From Anaerolineae bacterium (GTDB lineage Bacteria > Chloroflexota > Anaerolineae > Aggregatilineales > Phototrophicaceae), in contig JAFLCG010000012.1 in NCBI GenBank assembly GCA_017303635.1, forward strand, positions 1 through 64,000: a DNA stretch of 64,000 nt, read 5' to 3'. Position numbers and translations under genes: made by a program. Positions 33,300 to 42,415 of this stretch are shown here, in pieces. Below the pieces are notes generated by a model, which was given only the letters and a program-made list of their open reading frames with translations, ran no database searches and had not been told where the DNA came from. Position 1 is the first letter of the stretch, and every line of letters begins with the position of its first letter.

Positions 33300-36200
33300 C
33301 TACAACTGGCAGAAGCGGATGTAATCCAGCGCGAAACTGGCCGGGGGATTGCGCGTGGAGCCGAAGAAGGCGAAGCGCCCCTCCGGCCAGGTGCCGTCAT
33401 TGATGCTGCCGACGAACACCCCGTTGATGTAGAACGTGAACTCATCGCCCACAATATCGACCCGCAGGGTATTGACTGCGCCGTTGCCGGTGCGGATCGC
33501 GTCCGACTGCTGCCAGGGGAGCAGATCCAGATAGGCGTTCTGATAGCGCCCGACGTAGAAGCTGCCGTTTTCCCGAATGAGGAATGCCAGGAAGTTATTG
33601 GCATCCTGATAGCGCAGCCAGATGCCGGTGCGGATGGTCGAGCCGGTGAAGGTGTCGGTACGGATGACCGCCTCCACCCGCGCTGACCGGAAGGTGAAGC
33701 CGCGCAGGCTGCCCCACGTCAGCGACTCGTTCTGCCCTTCTTCGGCGAAGTTCAGGCGCAGCTCGTAAGCCCCGGAGATGATGCGTTCATTGGAGCGGTT
33801 GCCTTCTCCCGTGTCCTGGAACCAGTCGTTCGGGGAGAAGCCTGCTTCAAAGTTGTCTTCCAGCAGCAGCATACACTGACGTTCCAGCACCGGGGCGGTG
33901 CGCGGTGGAACCGTCGGCACGATTGCCACCGGGGTAATCCCCGGTCCACTGACCGGCCCAACAAAATACCGTTCGCTGCCTTCCGCCAGCCAACCGACTC
34001 GTCCGCCATTGGCGAAGGCCACCTGGAACCAGGCGAAGCCATCGGCGCAGGTGGGGCCTTCCAGTACCGTGAAGGTCGAACCGGGCGGGAGCTGGGCGAT
34101 GCGCGTCCCCCGCGTGGAGGGTTGATTACGCACATTGACCGGCGTCGGATCATCCGCCAGCACCACGCCGACCACCCCCACAAACAAGCGCGACGCCAGC
34201 GAGCCAGGGCAGCCCGCGATCAGGGTCGGTGCCAGGGTGCGCGTGGGCGAGGGCGTGACCGTCGCTGTTGGGGTGGGTGTTGCCGTAGCGGTTGCGGTAG
34301 CCGTGGGCGTGTGGGACGGAGTTGCTGTCGGGGTCGGTGTCCAAAGCGTTGCCGTTGCCGTCAGATCTTCTTCAAACAGGTCGGTCAGCGCCGCGACCAA
34401 CGTCTGAGTCGAATCCGGTGTGGGAGTCTTCGTCCACAGCGTAGCCGTGGCCGTCTGGATAGCCGCACGGGTCGCCCGGGCGGCACCCACAGGCTCCAGC
34501 GTAGGTGTGAGTGTACGGGTTGCTGTCCGGGTCAGGCTGGGGGTGACGCTCGGCGTCAGGCTAGGTGTACTGCTGGGAGTCGGTGTTGCCGTTGGTGTTG
34601 CAGTCGCGGTCGGTGTGTGCGTGGCGCTGGGTGTCGGAGTTGGGGTCGCGGTCAGCGTTGCAGTCGCTGTGGCGCTGGGAGTCGATGTCGCGGTAGCAGT
34701 CGGTGTATGGGTCGCGCTAGCGGTCGGCGTGGCTGTCCACTGGGTCGCGGTGGCCGTTAATCCGGCGATCTGAACTGCGGTGTCGGTTGCGGCTGCCGCA
34801 ATCATCGTCTGGGTGGCCTGTTCCGCTGCCTGCTGCTGGATATTCGTGAATAGCAGGAAGGCTCCGGCAGCCGCTAGCACCAGCACCATACCGATCAAAA
34901 TCGGGATGATGGGGCTGCGCCCTTTTCCACCGGATGCCAGCGGCACAGGTGCGGACGGTGCAGGTGATTCGATGACCGGGGCGCTGCTGGGTAAGGGTTT
35001 CGGCGTCGGAGTGGGCGGTGCCGTTGGGCCATCCAGCGCCGTTGGCGTATTGACGGATACATCCCGCGCAGTACGGACGGCTGACCCACCTGGGGTTACA
35101 GGGCGGGCCGGTGGTGGGGTCATCCCCAGCCGTGCCTCCGGGGACGCATTCGGGCGCGTGGGCAGCGGTGCGGTGAAGAAGCCGGTCTCGGCGGCGGGCA
35201 GATCCCGCACCACACTGGCGAAATCCTCTGCGAAGTCCCGCACGCTGGGGTAGCGTTCGCCGGGGTTCTTCGCCATCGCCCGCAGCAGAATATGGTGCAG
35301 CCCTTCCGGCACATCATCGCGCCAGGTGGAGGGCGGCGCCGGGATTTCGGTCAGGTGCTTATGCATGAGCGCGTAGGGGGTGGGAGCCTCAAACGGCAGC
35401 CGACCAGTGATGAGCGAGTAGACCATCACACCCAGCGCGTATTGATCGGTGGCCGGGGTGACGCTCTCGCCGCGCCACTGTTCCGGGGCCATGTAGGAAG
35501 GCGTTCCCATGGCAGTGCCGGTGTTGGTTAGTCCCGTCGTGCTGCCCACCAGCCGGGCGATGCCGAAGTCCACCAGGAAGGCGCTGCCCTGGTCATCGAA
35601 CATCACGTTGCTGGCTTTGATATCCCTGTGGATGACCCCGCGCGAATGGGCGTAATCCAGCGCGGCAGCTAGGTCGCGGATCATTTTGGCGACCTCGGCC
35701 AGTCCGACCTGCGCGCCTTCCTGCTTTTGCCAGAAGGCGATGCGCTCGGTCAGCGAGCCGCCGGTCAGCATTCGCATGACCACGAAGCTCAGGCCGCCGA
35801 CGTTGCCATAATCATAGATCGGGACGATGTGGGCGTGTTCCAGCCCGGCGGCCATCTGCGCCTCACGGGCGAAGCGTTCGGTGAACTGCGGTTGGCTGGC
35901 GAGCGTGGGCGGCAAAATCTTGACGGCCACATCCCGCCGCAGCCCGGACTGATACCCCCGGTAGACCACACCCATGCCGCCCATCCCGAGCATCTCGCGC
36001 AGCTCATACTGCCCGAAGCGCTGCCCGGCAAGTGCATCAATATTCAGGCTGACAGGTGGGCCACCCGGCGCGGTTTCGGTCGGTTGACTGCGCCAGGAAG
36101 CCGTCTTTTCCACCATCTGCGCCAGCGTATTGACGGCGGTATCCAGGTAGACATTCTTCTGGTCGAAGACGTAGACGCCGTCGTGTTCCAGCAGCGCCTT

Positions 36201-36521
36201 GATGAACGGCGTGGGCGCTTGTTCCAGTGGGATGGGGGCGTAGCTTTCCTGAAAGACGGGGATCAGGGGCTTGCCCTGACGGCTGGCGTGTTCGATTTCC
36301 CGCTGCACCCATTCCGAGTCGAAGGTGCTTTCCCCCACCAGGCAGATGACGACATCGGCGCTCTCGATGGCCTGGAGCAGACGCGTGGGGAACTCGCCTG
36401 CGGCCTCCATGCGGTCGACATCCAGGTAAACCTCGATGCCTTTCGCTTTCAGGTCACGGGCCAGCAGTTGCGCCAGGATGGCGCTGGGTTTGCGCCGATA
36501 ACTGAGGAAGATGCTGGTCAT
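33300..36521 (-). CDS. TIR domain - Ser/Thr kinase - membrane helix - Thr/Pro linker - SH3b - jelly-roll receptor protein
   Basis: A 1073-residue fusion. Residues 1-145 are a TIR domain (FLSYRRK at the start; WVQREIEHA with Glu75 at the likely NADase Glu). Residues 165-440 are a PknB-type kinase, with GMGGMGVVY, Lys201, catalytic HRD at 298-300, DFG at 318-320 and APE at 345-347. A Pro-rich part leads to one membrane helix at about 538-558. Residues 570-770 are low complexity, of Thr, Pro and Ala. An SH3b domain follows (about 785-855), then a 190-residue beta-sandwich like the DUF1080/LamG family ending at 1073. The kinase and TIR face inside, the last two domains outside. The outer part would bind surface sugars or peptidoglycan, and the TIR could be an effector or adaptor. 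Confidence 0.9.
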   Translation of the reverse strand: MTSIFLSYRRKPSAILAQLLARDLKAKGIEVYLDVDRMEAAGEFPTRLLQAIESADVVICLVGESTFDSEWVQREIEHASRQGKPLIPVFQESYAPIPLEQAPTPFIKALLEHDGVYVFDQKNVYLDTAVNTLAQMVEKTASWRSQPTETAPGGPPVSLNIDALAGQRFGQYELREMLGMGGMGVVYRGYQSGLRRDVAVKILPPTLASQPQFTERFAREAQMAAGLEHAHIVPIYDYGNVGGLSFVVMRMLTGGSLTERIAFWQKQEGAQVGLAEVAKMIRDLAAALDYAHSRGVIHRDIKASNVMFDDQGSAFLVDFGIARLVGSTTGLTNTGTAMGTPSYMAPEQWRGESVTPATDQYALGVMVYSLITGRLPFEAPTPYALMHKHLTEIPAPPSTWRDDVPEGLHHILLRAMAKNPGERYPSVRDFAEDFASVVRDLPAAETGFFTAPLPTRPNASPEARLGMTPPPARPVTPGGSAVRTARDVSVNTPTALDGPTAPPTPTPKPLPSSAPVIESPAPSAPVPLASGGKGRSPIIPILIGMVLVLAAAGAFLLFTNIQQQAAEQATQTMIAAAATDTAVQIAGLTATATQWTATPTASATHTPTATATSTPSATATATLTATPTPTPSATHTPTATATPTATPTPSSTPSLTPSVTPSLTRTATRTLTPTLEPVGAARATRAAIQTATATLWTKTPTPDSTQTLVAALTDLFEEDLTATATLWTPTPTATPSHTPTATATATATPTPTATVTPSPTRTLAPTLIAGCPGSLASRLFVGVVGVVLADDPTPVNVRNQPSTRGTRIAQLPPGSTFTVLEGPTCADGFAWFQVAFANGGRVGWLAEGSERYFVGPVSGPGITPVAIVPTVPPRTAPVLERQCMLLLEDNFEAGFSPNDWFQDTGEGNRSNERIISGAYELRLNFAEEGQNESLTWGSLRGFTFRSARVEAVIRTDTFTGSTIRTGIWLRYQDANNFLAFLIRENGSFYVGRYQNAYLDLLPWQQSDAIRTGNGAVNTLRVDIVGDEFTFYINGVFVGSINDGTWPEGRFAFFGSTRNPPASFALDYIRFCQL

Positions 36522-36640
36522 GGCTGCCTGCGTCTACTTTACCCCGGCGCAGAGTATAGCGTGAGAGGGGGGGCGGTGGCTAGTAATTGGTGATAGCGCG
36601 TGGCGATGATATTGGATGAATTAAAGTTACAAAGTTCGAA

Positions 36641-36676
36641 TTTGACATATGTGACAGAATTGACACATTTGACACC
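36641..36676 (+). promoter_or_regulatory. Four tandem 9-bp units around TGACA
   Basis: The units TTTGACATA, TGTGACAGA, ATTGACACA and TTTGACACC follow one another without spacing. They lie between the TIR kinase start (36521) and the propeller gene start (36916). The unit length and repeated TGACA suggest an array of protein-binding sites, though three of the units can also be read as -35 boxes. This is the main content of the 394-base gap together with the hairpin element at 36771-36804. Confidence 0.5.
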
Positions 36677-36770
36677 CCGGATTCGTCACGTTTGGCCTGT
36701 CAGGGCGTACATGACGGTGGGTGATAGAGACCTGCGAGTTTTCAGGATAACATAGCCGGATGCGCGAATC

Positions 36771-36804
36771 GGAACATATGTTCCGATTTTGTTCCGGTTT
36801 TCAG
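36771..36804 (+). repeat. Dispersed GGAACA hairpin element, copy 1
   Basis: Starts with the palindrome GGAACATATGTTCC (36771-36784), then GATTTT and GTTCCGGTTTT. The palindrome matches the GAAC-N4-GTTC form of a Gram-positive LexA box, but the full element recurs at 39229-39262 and 54483-54515 in repeat contexts, so it is more likely part of a dispersed repeat ending in a terminator-like hairpin. Confidence 0.55.
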
Positions 36805-36915
36805 GCAGAGCTAATTTTCACGCTTGTAGTTTGATGAGCAAGTCTACAATGGGAAAAGACAACAGCTTTTGATACTTCTGCATAATGGCTCAGTGAACGA
36901 TCACCACAATCTACT

Positions 36916-38082
36916 ATGTTTCACCGCGCACGCATAGTTCTATTCTTGCTGGTCATGATGTTCGGTTTGAGCATCTTGACACTTTTGTTTAGTCACGTTG
37001 ATTTATCTCAAAACCTCATGTTCTATAAAAACGGAGGCATACAACCTTATTTGCTTCACGACCTGGAGCGGAATCTCACTGTTTCGACACCAATTGATGC
37101 TTTTCGTCCCGCCTTTAGCGTGGATGGGCGGGTTGCATATAGAACGAAAGATGATCCCATTGGTGGACTTTATATCTGGGATTATCGCCTCGGTCGTGAG
37201 GCTTTCCATCACATCATGAGAGGTAAAATAACTACTCCAATATCATGGAGTCCTGACGGAAGACTGCTTGCGACCCGTGCCAGCCAAGATAATTCAATAT
37301 CACTTGAGATTTGGGATGGGGAAAATGTTTTCGCTATTTCGCCATCGGAGATACCAGCTGGATCAGACATTTGGGATGTCCAGTGGAATCAGAATAATCA
37401 AATCGCGTTTGTACTCGGCATCCCGGTGGGAAGTAACGTTCATACCAGAAATGTGCTTTATGTATGGGACGGAAATCGAACCATCAATCTGAGCCAGAGT
37501 GTAGATGGTGATGATTATGGGCCTGTGTGGAGTCTTGATGGGCAACTGGCTTTTTTGTCTCGCACTAATGTCGGTTATGACATCTTAATTTGGGATGGAA
37601 GGTTTCATCCAGATAACTTAAGCCATGTTGTACCCTATTTGGACACGTTTATCAGCCATGCCTCATTGCCTAAGTGGACACCGGAGCGTGATGTGCTATT
37701 TCTCGCTAACAATCCGCCTGATAGTCATTTTCAGATGTATAAGTGGAATGGTCATGAAACGGTCTTAGTCACTCAAGATGTGTATGAAAGCAACGGAGCA
37801 ATAGCTATTCACGCCCATGGCTGGTGGGCATCGTTGGTGGGCGGATCTCAAAATCGTGAAGTCGTTGTGCGGGACCCTGAGAATAGAGTTTTGCTTCGCA
37901 CGCCGGGCGATTATGGGCCAGTGTGGAGTCCCAATGTTGATCTGTTCTTTTGTAACTTTGTTCGACCAAAATGGGTGCTGTTACGTTGGGATGGAAACAA
38001 GTTGCACGAGATGGATACCGGATATCAATTTGATGTGTACTTCCAGAATGGCGCAAGGTTGGATTGTCCATACACAGGATAA
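36916..38082 (+). CDS. Membrane-anchored WD40/TolB-like beta-propeller protein
   Basis: A 388-residue protein with an N-terminal anchor helix (about 7-28), then about seven blades of TolB-like repeats, with phrases such as ISWSPDGRLLAT, YGPVWSLDGQLAFLSR and YGPVWSPNVDLFF recurring. It is an outer-face propeller that binds unknown partners. The base composition is clearly more AT-rich than its neighbours, which may mean acquisition. It lies after the 394-base regulatory gap and has no obvious ribosome site, so the start at 36916 is by the anchor helix. Similar propellers are at 47278 and 62459. Confidence 0.75.
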   Translation: MFHRARIVLFLLVMMFGLSILTLLFSHVDLSQNLMFYKNGGIQPYLLHDLERNLTVSTPIDAFRPAFSVDGRVAYRTKDDPIGGLYIWDYRLGREAFHHIMRGKITTPISWSPDGRLLATRASQDNSISLEIWDGENVFAISPSEIPAGSDIWDVQWNQNNQIAFVLGIPVGSNVHTRNVLYVWDGNRTINLSQSVDGDDYGPVWSLDGQLAFLSRTNVGYDILIWDGRFHPDNLSHVVPYLDTFISHASLPKWTPERDVLFLANNPPDSHFQMYKWNGHETVLVTQDVYESNGAIAIHAHGWWASLVGGSQNREVVVRDPENRVLLRTPGDYGPVWSPNVDLFFCNFVRPKWVLLRWDGNKLHEMDTGYQFDVYFQNGARLDCPYTG

Positions 38083-38182
38083 TGCTGCTAATGACCAAAT
38101 TGTTGTGAAGCGGCACTAGGGTACGGAGATCATCCGCGTTACCATCAGCGCAGCATCTTGCCGTATTCCCAGGAGCAAACCC

Positions 38183-39136
38183 ATGAGCGCCACCCCTCTC
38201 CAGATTGGTTCGATCAGCGCTGCCAGCGGCAGCAAAGCCAGCGGCTTTCTGGACGTGCCGGGTACTGCTGTGCGGCTGCCGGTGGTGATCGTCAACGGGG
38301 CGAGCGCTGGGCCGACCCTGCTGGTGACGGCGGGCATTCATGGTGGTGAATATCCGAGCATCGAGGCCGCCATCCGCTTTGGGGCCGAACTCGATCCGGC
38401 AGCGTTGACCGGGCGCGTCATCGTCATGTCCCCGGTCAGCCTGAACGCCTTTTATGCGCGGCAGGCGTTTCTGGTGCCGGAAGATGGCAAGAACCTGAAT
38501 CGAGTCTTCCCCGGTAAGGCGCTCGGCACCATCGCGGAACGCATGGCGAATGCCATCATCACCCAGGTGGTGCCGCATATCGACGCCTGGCTGGATCTGC
38601 ATGGCGGGGATATACCGGAAGCACTGCTGCCGTTCCTGGGTTACGAGGCCGGGCCTGATCCGGCGGTGACCGAACGCTCGCGGCAGATGGCGCTGGCCTT
38701 TGGCATCGAGGTGCTGGTCAAGCCGGATCATCTGCCGGGGACGAGCATCAGCGCGGCGGCGGCGCGGGGTATTCCGGCGCTGCTGGCGGAGGCCGGGCAG
38801 GTGGGCATCCTCGATGAACCGAACACCCAACTTTTGTTGCGCGGCTGCCACAATATCGCCCGTCACCTGGGCATTCTGTCCGGTGCGGTGGAGACGGTGC
38901 CGGTGCATGAATACGCGCACTGGCCCTGGGTGCGGGCGGCGCATCAGGGCTGCTGGTATCTGCAGGTGCGGGTTGGGGACACGGTCGAGGCCGGGCAGGT
39001 GGTCGGCATTGTGAAAGACATCTTCGGGCAGGAGCTTGCCCGTTACACCGCTCCGGCGGGCGGGTTGGTGCTGTTGGTCTGTGCGGCGCTCTCGATCAAC
39101 CTGAATGACCCGCTGATCGGCATCGCTCACGATTGA
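38183..39136 (+). CDS. Aspartoacylase / succinylglutamate desuccinylase-like metallohydrolase
   Basis: A 317-residue zinc enzyme of the AstE/AspA family (M14-like). Zinc ligands are visible in AGIHGGEYPSIEA (His and Glu) and in DLHGGDIPE (His), and a substrate-binding Arg in EDGKNLNRVFPG. A C-terminal barrel-sandwich domain follows (VGDTVEAGQVVGIVKD). It cleaves an N-acyl amino acid amide bond; the actual substrate is unknown. The start follows AGGAG. Its last 65 bases are found again in the scar at 39566-39630. Confidence 0.87.
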   Translation: MSATPLQIGSISAASGSKASGFLDVPGTAVRLPVVIVNGASAGPTLLVTAGIHGGEYPSIEAAIRFGAELDPAALTGRVIVMSPVSLNAFYARQAFLVPEDGKNLNRVFPGKALGTIAERMANAIITQVVPHIDAWLDLHGGDIPEALLPFLGYEAGPDPAVTERSRQMALAFGIEVLVKPDHLPGTSISAAAARGIPALLAEAGQVGILDEPNTQLLLRGCHNIARHLGILSGAVETVPVHEYAHWPWVRAAHQGCWYLQVRVGDTVEAGQVVGIVKDIFGQELARYTAPAGGLVLLVCAALSINLNDPLIGIAHD

Positions 39137-39228
39137 TCTTGTTGCCTGCCACGTTTCGCTGATGAACGAGGTTCGGTTGTCATGTGCGCCCTACGGAAGT
39201 CCCTTTAGGGAGGGTGAGGTTCCCCAAA

Positions 39229-39405
39229 AACCGGAACAAAATCGGAACATTTGTTCCGTTCTGACATCCCAATCGGTGTTATCCTCAGGACACGGTGCGC
39301 TGCTCGCCCACCGTCCGTTGCACCCGTAACTGTTGATTCCCGACAACCTGACAAGCTGCCGACAAAGAATCGGTGGCTCCGCAATGCCGCCGCCGCCGCC
39401 GCCGC
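39229..39405 (-). repeat. Dispersed element, copy 2, with GGC tract
   Basis: Read on the minus strand it starts with about seven GGC units (near 39386-39405), continues through GTCGGCAGCTTG and GCACCGTGT, and ends with GGAACAAATGTTCC-GATTTT-GTTCCGG-TTTTT (39229-39262). The copy at 54294-54515 has the same order of landmarks on the plus strand. Beyond its right end lies a GGTGAGGTTCCCC piece of another repeat. This fills most of the gap after the aspartoacylase gene. Confidence 0.6.
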
Positions 39406-39437
39406 AAATACGACACCGCACCAGATAAACGGCGTCC

Positions 39438-39630
39438 CTACTCCCGCAGCCCGCAGCGTTTGACCGCCGCCTCGAAGATCGCGCCGACCAGATGCTCATG
39501 CTCCCAGCCCATCGCCAAAGCTTGCAGACACAGGTCACTGTAATTGGGGCTGAGTCCAGAGATACTGCTGGTCTGTGCGGCGCTCTCGATCAACCTCAAT
39601 GACCCGTTGATCGGTATGGCTCACGATTGA
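39438..39630. other. Chimeric recombination scar of two gene ends
   Basis: Bases 39438-39557 match, with a few mismatches, the last 39 codons of the D-Ala-D-Ala-ligase-like gene (43194 onwards) on the minus strand, including its stop codon (TAG here, TAA there). Bases 39566-39630 match the last 22 codons of the aspartoacylase gene on the plus strand, including TGA. The junction lies at about 39558-39565. Both parts are cut inside the gene body. The scar also supplies the last 12 codons of the O-antigen ligase-like gene from its antisense strand. Confidence 0.9.
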
Positions 39631-40885
39631 GGGATTCAGCCTGGGGTTCTGCCCACCACAGGCCGATCAACCAGAAGAGGACCAATCGCCAGTGCGGATC
39701 GAGCCAGAAGTGAAACTCGGTCACCATGACAAGCATGACCAGCAGCAGGGCGGCACTCAACGCCCTGCGTACCAGATTCTGAGCATGAAAGAGACCGCGC
39801 AGCGGGGGAAATACCAGTATTCCCAGGCCGATCAGTCCGGGTAGCCCCAGTTCGGCCAGCAGGTTCAGGTAGGCATTGTGGGCAGGTTGCAAAAGCCCAC
39901 CAACTTGCAGATCATAGTAGGGTAAGGTCTCCGCATTGACCATCTGGTCCAACCGCAGCATCACCTGACCCGCGCCCACACCGAACAGCGGCGATGACTG
40001 CAGAACGGCGACGGTGCCGCTCCAGGCGAATCCCAGCCTATCCAATAGGGATTGCGGATCAAGAGGGCTTCGCCGGGTCAGTATGATATAGATACCCACC
40101 AGGAGCAGGGCCGTAGCGATCAGGAAGGGTGGGCGCAGAGGGTGTGGCCGGTAATAGAGCAGCAGACTGAACGCCGCAGCCATCAGCAAAGCCAGTAGCG
40201 GCGCACGGGAGCCTGTCAGGAACAGAGCTATCAGGCACAGCCCACTCCCACCGAGCAGCAAGACGCGGTATGCCCTGGCTGGGAAGTAAGTCCATAGGGC
40301 GGGGGTCAAGGCAACGACCAGCATGAGATAACTTGCCAGTGTATTAGGGTTGAATGTCAGCCCTTGAGGCCGACTACCTTGAAAATAACCTTCCCCTAAC
40401 CAACTGAGTCCTAAACTGCCGCCAGCGAACCATTGCCCTAGGGCGATCAAGGACTGAAGGCAACCACCCACCAGCAAGCTCATCAAAATCCAATGCAGGC
40501 GCACGGTGCCGTCCCCCAGCAGCACGATCAGCAGGACTAAGACCGCTGTGTACACGCCTTGATACACGACCAGCGCGGGTGCGACTGACCAAATCATCCC
40601 GATCACTATCCAACCGACCAGCAGAACTCCCGCCCACAGCCCGCCTTGAGACCTCAAGCTGGAAGTGGTGCGCCAAAGTTGAGTGCGATATTCCGGACTG
40701 TTGATTAACCGAGCGAGGGTGCATCCGACCAACAGCAGGAGCAGCGCATCAGCCAGTTTGAACACAACTCCCCGTAGCTCAAAGATCATTTCAAAAGCAG
40801 TGGGGACAAAGCCGACCAGCCAGAATGTGCTGAGCGCAAAACTGAAGGGCAATGCGACCAGTGCCGTCCATTGCCCCCACATCAA
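39596..40885 (-). CDS. O-antigen ligase / Wzy-like polysaccharide polymerase family membrane protein
   Basis: A 429-residue protein with about 11 membrane segments and a periplasmic loop carrying QPAHNAYLNLLAELGLPG, the Wzy_C signature with its His. Early in the protein are GSRPQGLTFNPNTLASYLMLV and LTGSRAPLLAL. Family members join polysaccharide chains or attach glycans to proteins. It follows a DUF2723 glycosyltransferase-like gene by 8 bases, so the two form an operon. The last 12 codons (SLNREPYRSTGH) are antisense to the aspartoacylase copy in the scar, so the natural C-terminus was replaced. Confidence 0.88.
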   Translation of the reverse strand: MMWGQWTALVALPFSFALSTFWLVGFVPTAFEMIFELRGVVFKLADALLLLLVGCTLARLINSPEYRTQLWRTTSSLRSQGGLWAGVLLVGWIVIGMIWSVAPALVVYQGVYTAVLVLLIVLLGDGTVRLHWILMSLLVGGCLQSLIALGQWFAGGSLGLSWLGEGYFQGSRPQGLTFNPNTLASYLMLVVALTPALWTYFPARAYRVLLLGGSGLCLIALFLTGSRAPLLALLMAAAFSLLLYYRPHPLRPPFLIATALLLVGIYIILTRRSPLDPQSLLDRLGFAWSGTVAVLQSSPLFGVGAGQVMLRLDQMVNAETLPYYDLQVGGLLQPAHNAYLNLLAELGLPGLIGLGILVFPPLRGLFHAQNLVRRALSAALLLVMLVMVTEFHFWLDPHWRLVLFWLIGLWWAEPQAESLNREPYRSTGH

Positions 40886-40893
40886 AAGTCGGG

Positions 40894-42402
40894 TTATGGG
40901 CCGCTGCGAAGGGTATAGAGAAATAGTGGCACCTCATCGGCTGGCAAGCGAATGGGCTGAGGCTCTACCTGATAGCCGCGCAGTAGCCAGGTTCCCATCT
41001 CGATTTGTAAATCCCCTTCTGAGAGGCGTGAACTGATGAACAGCACTGAACGGCGACGGGAAAGCAGGTGAGCGATGTATGCTTCCAGGGCATCCGGCGG
41101 AAAGAGAAATAGATTGTAGATCTTTACATCCGGGCGTACTTTTTCGATCAAGTGCAGATATTCTAGCGGGACGACATCGTGCCAGCGCCCAAACAACAGC
41201 GCATCCGGCGGCAGGGCGCTCAGCGCGGCTTCGGCTCGTTGCCGTATAGACCATTCGTGGCTGAGATCCAACCGGGGGAAGTGAAAGAGAAGGAACAAGA
41301 CTGGTAAAGCGCAGATACCCCAGCGCAGCCATGGGACTGATCCCAGGCGTGTAGCAACCCAGCGCAGGCCCAGGCCAATCGGGATACACCACAACCAGAG
41401 CGCCGGGCCGAACATCGTTTCCTTATCAGGGGCTCCGTAGCTTGTGTAGAAATAGATATAAGGGATGAAAGAAATGGACCAGATGACTAGTGCGCTACGG
41501 TGTTGCCGATACAGCGCATAGAGGCCAACCAGCCCGATGACCACGCCAATCCCGATGAAGTTGCGGATAAACAACAAGAACGTTTCTATCCAGGCTGCTG
41601 GTGGCGGAATCACCCCTTCTTCAAAGAAGAGGCTATCAAACTGCTGCCCACTGATCATCCAGGTGATACCTGATAGTGTGCTCAGATCGACCGGATTGAA
41701 CTCGCCTTGATTTGTATAATGCCCCGCCAGGTTATAGGGTGTACCCGTAGCATAACGCCAGGGGAAATAGAACTGAACGGCACCAAACAGGACGATGCTT
41801 ACCAGCCCGGCAGTAATGCGCTGCAGCCAACTGAATTGGCTCCGGTAGACAACGGCGACTACACCGCCGATCAGAAAGATGGAGGTTGGGTTCATACTGA
41901 TCGCCAGCCCAACTAACACCCCGATCATGATGGCAGATCGCCAGCCAGGCGCAGCGGATGTCCCTAAGCGGACCAGGGCCACGCCAGCCAGCGCGATGGT
42001 GAACAACTGTGGGGCATAGACTTCGGCAAATAGGCCTATGACCCAGACGTAATAACTCCAGGCAAAGATGAGCGCTGTAACCCCGGCCAACCAGCGTTTC
42101 TTCAGGATGATGACCAACAACTGATAGGTCAGCCCTGCGGCAAGCGCCAGGCAAACCGCAGAAAACAGATTGCCGCGAAAGCCAATGTCCCCGAGGGGGA
42201 TTTGCTGAAACAGGTGCAAAACCAGGAGGTAGAGTGGATAGCCAGGCGAATGTACGATGCCGAGCAATTGAGCACCGATAACAAACTCACCACTATCCAG
42301 TGTGTACACTGTGGGGACGACAGTCCGTAACAGGACGGCCATTACCAAGCCGAAGACCAGGAGGACAGGCCAGTCAAACCAGCGCGGGATGGTGATCTTC
42401 AT
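40894..42402 (-). CDS. DUF2723 family membrane glycosyltransferase-like protein
   Basis: A 502-residue protein with about ten membrane segments. The first loop contains YTLDSGEFVIGAQLLGIVHSPGYPLY, the DUF2723 signature with an Asp after the first helix, as in GT-C mannosyltransferases. The C-terminus is a soluble part with SALPPDALLFGRWHDVVPLEYL. It is likely a polyprenyl-phosphate-sugar-dependent transferase. It directly precedes the O-antigen ligase-like gene; together they suggest a surface or protein glycan system. A hairpin lies just before its ATG. Confidence 0.85.
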   Translation of the reverse strand: MKITIPRWFDWPVLLVFGLVMAVLLRTVVPTVYTLDSGEFVIGAQLLGIVHSPGYPLYLLVLHLFQQIPLGDIGFRGNLFSAVCLALAAGLTYQLLVIILKKRWLAGVTALIFAWSYYVWVIGLFAEVYAPQLFTIALAGVALVRLGTSAAPGWRSAIMIGVLVGLAISMNPTSIFLIGGVVAVVYRSQFSWLQRITAGLVSIVLFGAVQFYFPWRYATGTPYNLAGHYTNQGEFNPVDLSTLSGITWMISGQQFDSLFFEEGVIPPPAAWIETFLLFIRNFIGIGVVIGLVGLYALYRQHRSALVIWSISFIPYIYFYTSYGAPDKETMFGPALWLWCIPIGLGLRWVATRLGSVPWLRWGICALPVLFLLFHFPRLDLSHEWSIRQRAEAALSALPPDALLFGRWHDVVPLEYLHLIEKVRPDVKIYNLFLFPPDALEAYIAHLLSRRRSVLFISSRLSEGDLQIEMGTWLLRGYQVEPQPIRLPADEVPLFLYTLRSGP

Positions 42403-42415
42403 AAAACTGGACAGT

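Noticed and set aside
34122..34773. Arg- and Val-rich plus-strand frames over the receptor kinase stalk
   Set aside because: They are frames of the low-complexity Thr/Pro/Ala coding repeat on the other strand.
37805..39130. A 441-codon open frame on the minus strand
   Set aside because: It lies antisense to the aspartoacylase gene and runs on through a gap and the end of the propeller gene; composition is shadow-like.
39386..39405. GCC trinucleotide run as a CRISPR-like or coding repeat
   Set aside because: No spacers and no frame; it is a simple tract inside a dispersed element.
39191..39538. A 115-codon minus-strand frame in the scar region
   Set aside because: It reads the ATP-grasp tail out of frame; the in-frame reading gives the known C-terminus.
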